Shown one piece after another: positions 54,662 to 64,000 of a DNA stretch of 64,000 nt; positions within the stretch are counted from its first letter, which is position 1; every line of letters begins with the position of its first letter. Position numbers and translations under genes: made by a program. A model generated the notes under the pieces. The model saw only the letters and a program-made list of their open reading frames with translations. It searched no databases and was not told the origin of the DNA. Origin of the DNA: Glebionis coronaria. Taxonomy: Eukaryota; Streptophyta; Magnoliopsida; Asterales; Asteraceae. Location: positions 116,674,340-116,738,339 of the forward strand of contig CM046875.1 of the NCBI GenBank assembly GCA_025667525.1, given 5' to 3'.

Positions 54662-57600
54662 TGATGTAGGGGAAATACGCGTTTAGGAAAACAACGTATA
54701 AATGCGGCAAGTATTAAACTCGACGATTTTGGAAAACCGAAGAATCGAATAAATGCGGGTTCGTTCTCGAAGGAGGTGTGTGTATTAATGTGCCAATATA
54801 TAAAATAACAATGTTTGGATTAGTGACGTTTTTGGTTTAAAGAGAGAAAAAGTAAAGACGAGCTAAGACTACGATTAAACTACGACGTTGACGTAAAACG
54901 CGAACGTAAATACGTAAAACGCGACAAAATTAAAAATTAAACCTAAAAATTAATTAAAAGTTAAAACTAAGTCTTAAATAATATAAATAAGAATAAAAAT
55001 CCAACAAATATATTTTAAAACCTTTTATTAATTAAATATTCAATTTTTAATGCTAATTAAAGCCCAAAAATTAAATATAATTAACAAAATGCCCAAAATA
55101 TTATTTTATTAAACCAATAAGTCACTTATATTATTTAAAGACTAAAAACTATTTTTCCTAAATTTTCAAAACTATTTTTCTATTTTTTAATCACTAAAAA
55201 CTATTTTTAAACTAAAATAATCATAAAAAATAATAAAATAATGCCAAAAATAATTTAACAATTTTAAAAATCCTAAATTACCCTAATGAACATTAGAAAA
55301 TTGAAAAAGTTTGAAAAAAGTAAAAATTTGCACTAAAAGACAAAACAGTTTAATAATTAAACCCTAATTATACTAAATTAATTAAAAAGTGAACAGTGAA
55401 AATTTTTAAAACCAAAAATCTTAAAATATTATTCTAAGTCTAGGAAAAATTTTAAAAGTGAAAAATAATAATTTTTTACACTAAATTCCAAAAAACAGTA
55501 ATTAAAAAGTAATTAAATAAGTTATTTAATCTAAAAATTGCTTAACGAACAGTAACAGAAAATTAAATTATACTAAAAAATCAGAAATAAAATAAGAAAA
55601 ATAATGAAACCAGTTTGAAGACCTAAATCCTAAAAATCACCACTAAAGACAAAAAAATGGAATCTGATAGTGACCTTTTGAGAGTTCTGTCTTTTAGCTA
55701 AGCAGGGGAAACAAACAAACTAGCAGGGGGAAGTGAGTTCCCACTGCTAGTGATAAAAAACGGGTTTGTAAGATTTTGAGCTTAGGGAAGCTCTTGCTTT
55801 GATTTTCCTTGGACAATGGGGCACCCCTACACTCAGTGGAGTGTAGGGAGTCAAGTTTAAGCAAATAACACACAAGTCCAATACAATTTAAGCACAGAAT
55901 TGGGGCAAAACAGTTACTGTATGTTGTTATGGTGGTCAGGGCACACTTAGCTGATGCAAATGGTTATCTAATGAGATTCAATCCACCAAAACTCTCACAA
56001 CACACTTTCAAATCACAAATAAGCTACCAGCAATCCTATATTACCAATACCCTTAACAACTTACAAGATTTGAACTCACCACATACTAAAACAACCTAGA
56101 TAAGGTATACTGTATGTTTAAGCAGTTTTATACCAAAACATTACCAAGCAAAAACTGAATTATCCTACCAATATTAAAACTAAAAGCTGATTTAGACTAC
56201 CACAACTTTATAGAGAATGTTTGAGTTGTTATATCCTACATGTGTGTCACTCATCATGAAGCAAATCACAAAACCAAACACCCTTTAACTGATGAAAAAG
56301 ATTTTTTAACAAAGAACTAATGAGCAGAATCTAACCAATCTTGATCAATGGCTGCCAAACAAGTTTAAAACACCAAATCTACTTCAAATAACCCTAAACT
56401 TATACAAGAGCAGTCCATATGCAAGATACACAAAAAACTCATAAAAAACAGAAAAATGGGGGGTTCAAGCCAAAATACCTTGTGTGGCTTACATCCAAGC
56501 CACACAATGGCAAGCTGATGCCATCTCCATTTTTAGCTTATCTATGGGGATCTGGCTTATGCAAGGAGCTTCTCTAGTTGAGAGGTCTACAACAGACCAA
56601 GCCCTTGGACTATAGCAGTCCAAGAAGCTTATGGCTTCACAAATGATGGTACCTGCTAAGATAGAGCAAATAAAAATATAATGCAAGCTCTCAAAAACTA
56701 ATCACAAGCTTTTTGTCAAAAAGCTTGTGAAATTAGCTTTTGGAACAGTGAATTCAAACAAGTAAAATAAACAAAAAAAGATTTTGAAAAATCTTTAAAA
56801 ACCAACCTGAACCTTTGTAAATCAGTAACAAACAAGTAATATAACAAGTCCAATTCCTTGTGTTACACTTGCCTTGTCAGGACAAATTTAACCCAAAAAG
56901 ACTTGAACTCGGATCCAAAATAATTTTCAAAACCAACTTTTGAAATATTTTGTAAAAAAAATGAAACTCCTTGATACCTTAAACTAATTGTAGGGAATTT
57001 AAATTTATACTAAAACAATGGAACTCAGAATCAATTGCAATATTTCTTTTGAAAATACTTTAAATATTCATTAACATAAAAAATATTTTACAAAGAAACT
57101 GGAACAAAAAGGGCTTCCACATGTTGGAGCTCCTTTTATAATGCTAAGTAGAACATTCTAGTTACAAAAACCCTAAAACATGAAAATTCCTCAAATGCCC
57201 TTGGTCAATTCGTCAAAATGGATACATGTGATCTCTGTGATGTGCAAGCTGGTGTTTTGTGATCTTAGATGTTCATTTGGTCCTTTGGGAGCAAGGAAAT
57301 GCATCAAAACCGTTGATGGAGTCAAAAGATTCGAACTTTGCCATTTTTGTTGAAGCAGGGGACATGAGTGGGGTCACTTGGGGTCACGGGTAAAGTGAGT
57401 TGGGTGTGGGTTTTGCTTTTGGTGGGGTTAATTACTATTCTGGAGCATTTGGGGTTAAACCCCTTTGATTTAATGATGTTCATGATTAGGGTTTATGTGG
57501 GTAGATTAGGAGTGGATTAGGGGTGATGAAGATACAATATTTGTTTCCCACCCTTTTTTTAATTTAATAAACCCGTTTAAAAATCTGATTTAAATAAATA

Positions 57601-58219
57601 AAAAGGGTTAGTGGTGGGAGTCTGATGTGGAGGGTAGGGGTAATCTGATTGGTGGATTTGGAGTGGGGGGTGACGTGGTGAGTTATGAGTGGGTGAGGGA
57701 AGTTTTGTTGTCTGCCCAGTTTGCCCCCTCTATTCCTTTCACTTTGATACTTTCCATTAAATGGCTACAAACTCTTTTTCCTTTGAAATCAACTTTGCTC
57801 ATCTTGCTGAAAATGGCACAAAGGTTCTTTCATCTTTATAACAAGGACTATTAATGCAATTTGATCATAATTCAAGGGCCAATGATGTATATTATCCATA
57901 CTTTAGGGACCCCATTGTATATAATGATAGATGAGGGGTATAAAGTGACAATTCTTCCAAAGTAGAGGGACCAAAGTTGTCAAATCTTCAAACTTCAAGG
58001 ACTTGATAGGAAAATCATGATTCGGGTCCGGTTCTTTGTGCGGCTTCGTTTCCCGTGTTTGTTTTTGCTTGATTCCTTTGATCTTTTGGTGAATTCACGA
58101 CATCCGTACCTGAAATACACAATGAACAAACACAGGCACATATATGGGTATTTTGATGATATTTTAAGCGTTTTAAGCCCGATTTGGACGATGAGACTAT
58201 GTATAAATACAGTCTCACA
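54662..58219 (-). repeat. 5' LTR of element D (about 3558 bp)
   Basis: Nearly identical to 44442-48014, with the same hairpins (for example 55825-55848) and minus-strand TATA (57140-57132). It has a 14-bp deletion in the AT-rich block near 55380 relative to the other LTR and lacks one T at its outer end (GTCTCACA against GTCTCATCA). Confidence 0.92.
55825..55848. other. Conserved LTR hairpin, D 5' LTR copy
   Basis: Identical to 45621-45644: 10-bp stem, AGTG loop. Confidence 0.75.
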
Positions 58220-58587
58220 ATTTACCAAGGAAGATCTAGATGAACAAGGAGGTTGGAGATCTAATCAAGATGATGAAGAAAACCCTAAATATAACTAAGC
58301 CGTGGCCCTTAAATATTCGGCTAGGGCTTGTTATAATACCTCCAAAGATGATGATGATGCTACTAAATGATTAGTAGTTAAGATGGGACAAGGATCTAGT
58401 AGAATAAATGAACAAACTTGGATTTTTGTGGCTTAATGCCGAATGATTTGAGAGAGAAGGTGAAGAGAGAATGTGAGATTTAAGTTGCATGAGAGAATGG
58501 GAATGTATGTGTGTGTGTTTCGGCTAAAAAGGGAGAGAGAAGGGTGAAGGCAAAAGGCATGATTGCCTTGGTAAGAACCATTGTGCC

Positions 58588-59214
58588 TAATAAGTGTGTA
58601 AAAACTTATCCTTTTGCCACTAAAATCAAGGAAAAACAAGACCTAATCATGTGTTTAATGTCGTAAAAGTCAGAATTACGCGTGGTTTTGTGTTTTTGTG
58701 TTAAATAGGTACAAATGATCAAAAGAAGAGAAAACACGGGATTTCACGGTCAAAAGTTGAAGAAAAGTCCAAGAAAGAGACAAAGACAAAGTCAAAAGAC
58801 CAAAAGTGTGCCCAAGATCACGAAAACTAACAAAATCGACACGAATTTGAAGAAATTGTCAAGGAAGCCGAAATCAAGCTCGATTTTAGCAGATTTAATC
58901 TTTTTGAAGATATTTAAGATTTGTGGGTCCCACTTATGCTTAATGGGCCAAAAGCCCATTTAAGATAATGGATACTTACATTATATCCAAAAGCCCATTT
59001 GATGTTTTGACAAAAGAAATCTTGGACTTTGGGCCACAAGCCCATTTGCACAAATTAAATACGGATGGAGATATTTGGTTTTGGGCCAAGCCCATTAAAC
59101 TAAACTAATGAAGCGAATGAAACAATTTTGCTTGGTCAACATTTATTCCCCTTGGTCAAAAATGGGACGAATATAAAGTTACAGCCAAATCTCTCAACCG
59201 TTACTGTAAAACCC
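58588..59214 (+). mobile_element. Element E: Athila-type LTR fragment, related to A
   Basis: Starts TAATAAGTGTGTAAAAACTTATCC and follows A's LTR for several hundred bp (CTTTTGCCACT, ATGTCGTAAAAGTCAGAATTACGCGTGG, GAAAACACGGGATTTCACGG) at reduced identity. It is cut at 59214 by element F. It shares A's unusual TA start. Only the U3 portion is in the window. Confidence 0.75.
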
Positions 59215-60248
59215 GCATGCTTTTACCATGCATAGTACCCTTAGGATCGTACGTACTAGTTAAAAACTTTCCTAATATAACATGATTACGATTACGTGTT
59301 AGGAGTTTACGTATTACGTACGTGTTAGAACACGATAAGTATTTTATATGCACGATCACGTAATAATTATTTAGCAATAATTAATCACGAACATGCGATC
59401 ACGAAATCACGAGCGCAATTAAAACACGAGCTATTTTTAATTACGTATATATATTTGTTACGAGCGTAATTAAATATATTAGATTATGGTATTTACGTAA
59501 CGAGAACATTTAAAACACGAACATAATTAAACACAATCGAGTAACTAAATAACGAGACACGAAAAGAGGTACGGGAACCCCATGGGGGGGGGGGGGGGTC
59601 CCTACCCGCGGCCAAACAAGAGTAATGGGCCAAGCCCATTACCAAATTTTTTTCTAAAAGAGGGTTAATTAGTTTTTACTACTCAAAATCACTTTACAGA
59701 AGATTTCAAGAAAAACCTAAAACCCTCTCTTTCTCCTCTCTTTGTGCCGCCACCCATAATCACCAAACAAGGTGATTCTTTGATCTTGGATCTTGTAGAT
59801 TTATTGTTTGTTCGTGTTTGTTCTTCATTCCCTTGATCCACGAATACGGTAAAACCTTTTTAAACCTTTTCTTTTAATTTAATCTTTTTATTAATTATGA
59901 ACATGTGATGTTTTTATAAAAACACATTAATTAAACATAGATATAACATGTTTTGATGATTAATTATATCAAAGGGTCGATTAAGGGGTGTTTTGTTTTG
60001 GGCCGCAGGCTGCAACCGACCCCAAGGGGGTTTCAGTTTGCTTAGCCGACACCACCAAGACCATATGGTCTTGGTTGGTGCATGTGGGTCCCACGGCAAC
60101 AAGGGGTACCCCGATTTGGTTCGGGGTACGGTGTCGATTCATGTCCGGTTCATGTTTTTAAGCTTAGATCCGGTTCATGGTTATGTTAGTTTTTTTATGT
60201 TATGAACTTATGTTAAAATTAAATTAATAAAAGATGTGATTAATTTAA

Positions 60249-60430
60249 TAACATGACTTAGGTTAATTAATTATTAATAATCATGAAATTATTTTAACCT
60301 AAGTATTTATATTATTAAGACTTATAATTAATTAATTATTTTAAAAACCATGAATATAATTAATTAATTAACATGACTTAGGTTATATTATTAATATTTA
60401 ATAATACATATTCTAACCTAAGTATTTAAT
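60249..60430. repeat. 120-bp direct repeat with internal inverted repeat, in F's LTR
   Basis: AACATGACTTAGGTTA recurs at 60249 and 60369, and TAACCTAAGTATTTA at 60294 and 60415. Within each unit, ACTTAGGTTA and TAACCTAAGT are inverted repeats. Confidence 0.7.
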
Positions 60431-60600
60431 ATATTTAATTAAAAACATGTTATACTTTAATTAAATATTATAACCTATAGTTTAAATAAATTACATGAAA
60501 TAATTATTAAACTATACAATATATCATATGACTTAGAAAATAATCATGAGAACACTTAGGCTTATTTACTTAGCTTATTTAACCAGCTTATTTCTAATAT

Positions 60601-60900
60601 GGAAACTTTCTATTTTTAGAAACTTAATTAAATAAGGCAGCTAATTTATTTATGGAAACCAGCTATTTTTAGGAACTTATTTATTTAAGGCAGCTAATCT
60701 ATTTATGGAAACTTATTTAATTAAGGCATCTAATCTATTTATGGAAACTTTCTATTTTTAGAAACTTATCTATTTTAAGCAGTAAATCTATTTTTGGAAA
60801 CTTTCTATTTTTGGAAACATTCTATTTTTGGAAACTTTCTATTTTTGGTAACTTTCTATTTTTGGAAACTTTCTATTTTAGGAAACCTGCTATTTTTGAA
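60601..60900. repeat. GGAAACTTTCTATTTTT tandem-like repeats in F's LTR
   Basis: About ten copies of a 17-18 bp unit, near-perfect in the second half (60795-60890). The first half mixes in a longer unit with AAGGCAGCTAATCTATTTAT. Confidence 0.85.
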
Positions 60901-62152
60901 AAGTTACTTATAATTACACAGTAAGTATAATAACACATGAAATAACAGAAATACTTAATCAGAATAAACAGAATATAAGATTTAACATAGTTTAAGGCGT
61001 TAAACAGTAAAACATGGTAAAAACATATAAAATAAGCTAAGACATGACGTAAAACCAGCTATGTATTTAGTAAGCAGATACTTATTTCATGTACGTATTT
61101 ATGTAGCACTAGTGTTTCGGAAGTAGGATTCTCGCAGTTCATCGTTCTCGTTCACTGGACATAAGGTACGGATTCCCGTCCTTTCAGTATGGACATTATT
61201 GCCTTATTAGGATTTCCCCGTATGCAGCCAACTGTTTTCCCGTAGTATAAGTATGAGTTTGATTGCTTATGTTTAAATATGATTACCTATAGCCATATAC
61301 ATGCATGACCAGTTTCACCTAGTTATGGAGGTACCATAACCATAACATTAGAGGCACTGATGTTATGACTTCACCACGGCGGAGTGATTGCTCGTGGCGT
61401 CCCTTCAGCTTTTGGCCATTTATTTATATTTATCATGTGGGGCGTATGGGTGCATCCTAGTTACATGTTTTTATTCAGGATTACGTGGTGAATGTGGTGT
61501 GTGCCTTGCATCCTTCACAAGGAGCTGATCCCTCCTACCCATAAAACCAATATATTAAATTAGAGGCAGCCCCTCTAATTTGCATGATGAGGTCACCCCT
61601 CCAATTATTCATGCACGGTGGATTTTCATGACCTATATTGGCTAATGGTAAAATATGACAAACAGTTTTTATAAGATAAACATAAGACTTTCAAATTATA
61701 AACCAGTTTTATTAAGACTTAACCAGGTTACTCGGGACTTAGTTTCTTCCGCTGTTATTATGTTATATGCTTATCCTATTCATGCTTTATTGTACATCCG
61801 TGCACTGAGCGTATTGATTAGCCGTTTTCCTTTTCTATGTTCCCAAAACGGCAGGTACTCAGTGACGCTCGTAGACACTAAGAGTACGTGCATATGGACT
61901 GGAAGTTGTCTAGCCTTCTTTACATTATGCATTTCCTTTCTTTTGATACTTATGCTTTGGACATTGTTTAGTCCTTTTCCTTTACTATACTATGTTTGTG
62001 TGTGATGAGCTTTACTTTTGGACTACCGATGTTTGATTCCGGTATTTTCCTTTATATGGTCAAGTAATGTTTAGACATTTTACCTTGTATGCTTTGATGA
62101 CACGCCATAATTACTATGACATTTCCATTTTGAAAATGGGGTGTTACAATTA

Positions 62153-62164
62153 TGGTATCAGAGC
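62153..62164 (+). other. Primer binding site of element F, tRNA-iMet type
   Basis: TGGTATCAGAGC four bases after the LTR end, in the order expected for a plus-strand element whose gag follows. Confidence 0.9.
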
Positions 62165-62541
62165 CTGGTTTCGACCTGTAGGCTCTCAAATATGACCTGT
62201 GCTTAGTGGGTAGTCACTACGGTCTTCCTAGAACTGATAGTTGTTTTCATGCATTCATCATTTTTAAGCATACATATACATGTCATTGTTACAGGGTTTT
62301 TGACTAAGTAATGGTTGGTAAAGGACTGGCCCTATTTAGTCGTATGTGTTTTATCGAAACTTTTAGATTTGGGACCGACCCATAGGCGTCCCCTCGCTAT
62401 GTCTTTTGTTTTGGGTGAACTGACCAGAGGCGTTCACTCTCGAGCATACAAAGTTTTCATAAAACTGCATCATGCATTCATACACAAAATTTTCTTGCAT
62501 AAAATTTTTCTCATGAAATTTTTAGTATAAAATTTTTTCAG

Positions 62542-62602
62542 GTATATATTTATATTTTATGTTTTGATCTGTTTAATCATATGTTTTATGTTATACTGTC
62601 AG
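62542..62602 (+). other. Possible 5'-leader intron of element F
   Basis: CAG|GTATAT at the left and CTGTCAG directly before the gag ATG at 62603, 61 nt, very T-rich. It fits the pattern of the three gag introns but has no reading frame to test it. Confidence 0.35.
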
Positions 62603-64000
62603 ATGGTTCTCACACGCGAACAGGAGCAGCTCAACGCTGCAATTCAGGCTGCCATGCAAGCCTTGCTTCCTCAACTGAGGAATGACATCCGGGCTGAAGT
62701 TCAATCTGCCAACAATCAGCAGCACAATCAGCCACCTCCTCCTCCTCCTCCAGTGACATTAGCAGTATGGCTGGAGAGATTCAACAAGCTCCGCCCTCGA
62801 GCTTTTGAGAAGACAGATAGCCCCAGCGATGCTGAAAGCTGGTTGGCTCACATCGAGAAGATTTTCAACGCTATGGGCTGTGACCCCGCATACAAGGCGA
62901 GGTTGGCATGCTATCGGTTCGAAGGCGATGTACTCAACTGGTGGTTAGCTTTGATGCAATCTGAAGGTGGTGATAAGTGGGTTGCTGGTTTGACTTGGGC
63001 TCAGTTCAAGGACAGGGTGATGGAGCAGTTCTTTCCCAAGGCTGAGCAGGACAAGCTCAAGAGAGAGTACCATGGGATCCGTCAGAGAGCCGGGGAGAAT
63101 AGCAACGAGTTTATGCAGCGCTTTCTTCGCTTGGCTGGTTTCCTTGGTGCGGCAGCAGGTACTCCTGAAGAGCAGGCACATCACTTCAGATGGGCTCTTC
63201 GCACATCGGTCGCAAACAATCTGGTGTGTGCTACGTTCAATACTGTAGCACAAGTGGCCTATGCAGCACAGAAACTGGAGATGCTGCAGGAGAGGGATGA
63301 GTTCGGGGAAGCTGAAAGACCCGACAAGAGGTAAACCTTCGTATTCAAGCGGTGACCAATCTGTATACTTTCCATATGTCAATTATTCATCTCTTAAACT
63401 GTATCTTCCAAGCAGAAAACTGGGGACCGGTCTCAGCCGGCTACTCAACAGCAGCCTCATCAGCCCAAGGGAAACGGTCAGACTAACGACCGTTCTGCTA
63501 CGGATTGGCGTGGCGGTAATGACAATTACCGTAACAACGCCGGGCAATCCAGCAACAGCAGGTCCTAATACTTACGAAATTCCTTATGTTTTATGTTATA
63601 ACTCATATTCTGACACTTTAGCAAATTTCTACCAGGAACCATGGAAACGGTAGGGACCAGAACCAGAGAGGTTCGAAGCCTAGCCGTCCAGCTATCACTG
63701 GTATTCAATCTTACGATTATCCGCTTCGGCCTTTCTACCCAAATATTATGTCTCATGTAAAATGTTTTATCAGGTCCTCAGCCAGCCAGAGCACCTGCTG
63801 GAGGATACACTCATCCTCTTTGCTCTACTTGCCACCGTAGGAACCCAGGACCATGTCGCCGTAATACTGATGCGTGCTTCAAGTGTGGTCTTCCTGGCCA
63901 TATTATGAAGGATTGCCGTAAGGGCGAGATGGAGTGTACATCGGGACATGCTGATACCAAGCCGCCTCTTACTGTCGGGCGTGGCTACCCGACATCTCGA
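62603..64000 (+). CDS. Element F gag, apparently intron-containing, continues past window
   Basis: Start chosen at 62603 (MVLTREQEQLNAAIQAAMQA), because the 13 codons before it are hydrophobic leader sequence. Exon 1 holds the capsid core: WLERFNKLRPRAFEKT, DAESWLAHIEKIFNAMGC, FEGDVLNWWLALMQ, FKDRVMEQFFPKAEQDKLKR, EFMQRFLRLAGFLG. Exons 2-4 give a polar Gln/Asn/Gly/Arg-rich linker (GNGQTNDRSATDWRGG; NHGNGRDQNQRGSKPSRPA) and the nucleocapsid with CSTCHRRNPGPC and the zinc knuckle CFKCGLPGHIMKDC. Coding parts: 62603-63330, 63416-63561, 63636-63700, 63774-end. Introns 2 and 3 preserve phase exactly; intron 1 needs one missing A in an A run. It would form the virus-like particle in the cytoplasm. 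Pol is expected beyond 64000. Confidence 0.85.
63331..63415 (+). other. Putative gag intron 1 (85 nt)
   Basis: GAG|GTAAAC donor and CCAAGCAG acceptor, AT-rich, no gag-like coding. Without splicing gag stops at TAA 63332-63334. Joined, the downstream frame is off by one nt; a single lost A in the AAAA at 63416-63419 would account for that. Confidence 0.6.
63562..63635 (+). other. Putative gag intron 2 (74 nt)
   Basis: CAG|GTCCTAAT donor, TTTCTACCAG acceptor, phase 2. Removing it rebuilds an Arg codon and keeps the frame from SSNS into NHGNGRDQNQ. Confidence 0.72.
63701..63773 (+). other. Putative gag intron 3 (73 nt)
   Basis: ACTG|GTATTC donor, TTTTATCAG acceptor, phase 1. Removing it rebuilds a Gly codon and joins RPAIT to PQPARAPAGG in frame, leading into the zinc-knuckle region. 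Confidence 0.72.

Larger units (their letters stand above)
44442..58219 (-). mobile_element. Element D: non-autonomous Athila-like retrotransposon
   Basis: Two LTRs of about 3.57 kb (44442-48014 and 54662-58219) bound a 6.6-kb internal region with a tRNA-Asp primer binding site, one long gag-protease ORF, and a polypurine tract. ATTTAC flanks it on both sides (44436-44441 and 58220-58225). The LTRs differ by scattered substitutions and small indels (one of 14 bp), so insertion is recent. No reverse transcriptase, RNase H or integrase is present, so it must borrow these from a relative. Confidence 0.92.
40979..58587 (-). mobile_element. Element C: long gypsy LTR, interrupted by element D
   Basis: Starts TGTGACACCCCGGG, which on the minus strand is a GGGGTGTCACA end, the same as the end of element F's LTR (GGGGTGTTACA). 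It covers 40979-44441 and 58220-58587 around D. No primer binding site precedes it on the left, so this is a 3' or solo LTR read on the minus strand. The right piece (58226-58587) has pyrimidine-rich CTCTCTC leader-like sequence. The outer end is lost at the E fragment. Internal repeats are listed separately. Confidence 0.6.
59215..62148 (+). repeat. Element F 5' LTR, Tekay/Del-like (2934 bp)
   Basis: Starts TGTAAAACCCGC and ends GGGGTGTTACA (5-bp TGTAA/TTACA inverted ends), followed four bases later by a tRNA-iMet primer binding site. It carries a 15-G run at 59584-59598, an AT-rich repeat block (60249-60430) and a GGAAACTTTCTATTTTT repeat block (60601-60900). Preceding GTTAC (59210-59214) is the likely target duplication; its partner would lie beyond the window. 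Confidence 0.85.

Overview
This is plant nuclear DNA: AT-rich, intron-bearing, and built almost entirely of LTR retrotransposons. Plant-type signals include primer binding sites matching tRNA-iMet and tRNA-Asp, Athila-type gag/pol, long Tekay/Del-like LTRs, and a Ty1-copia element with an extra ORF after pol of a kind I associate with daisy-family (Asteraceae) genomes. Asteraceae is therefore my inference for the host. I see no intact cellular gene, no tRNA or rRNA gene and no CRISPR array.

Layout. 1-2660: remnant of a minus-strand Ty3/gypsy element (PBS, gag scrap) plus unrecognised degenerate coding-like sequence. 2665-2950: foldback element. 3178-5138: a two-exon plant serpin pseudogene whose intron carries a second foldback element. 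5337-6641: 5' end of another gypsy element, broken in gag. 6657-7400: promoter-like, probably LTR-derived.

From 7401 to the end of the window I read one nest. The outermost layer is a minus-strand copia element: 3' LTR 7401-11661, extra ORF from 12637 and its start codon at 40206, and end of RNase H at 40782-40978. Its LTR holds a solo LTR (7708-11487, TSD CATAT). Its extra ORF is cut by Athila element A (15533-40131, plus strand, TSD ATAGT), and the reading frame resumes exactly across the insertion. A's 3' LTR was hit by related Athila element B (minus strand, 29426-39931). A later 2.7-kb tandem duplication (24458-27178 / 27179-29899) copied the A/B junction. The copia RNase H is cut at 40979 by a long gypsy LTR (C). 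C contains element D (44442-58219), a recently inserted non-autonomous Athila relative with 3.57-kb LTRs and one 1307-codon gag-protease ORF with a long acidic extension and no RT, RNase H or integrase. C is then interrupted by an Athila-type LTR piece (E, 58588-59214), itself cut by a Tekay-like element (F, from 59215), whose gag runs off the window.

Most notable: (1) element F's gag appears split by three short GT-AG introns, two of which keep reading phase exactly; (2) the long LTR of the D family carries a 10-bp hairpin with three compensatory base-pair changes between D and the older solo LTR; (3) D's unusual long ORF; (4) dense TTCCGGATAAG-type motif arrays in Athila LTRs. All coding regions of A, B, D, the copia element and the serpin carry stops and/or frameshifts; F's gag has one probable 1-nt slip.
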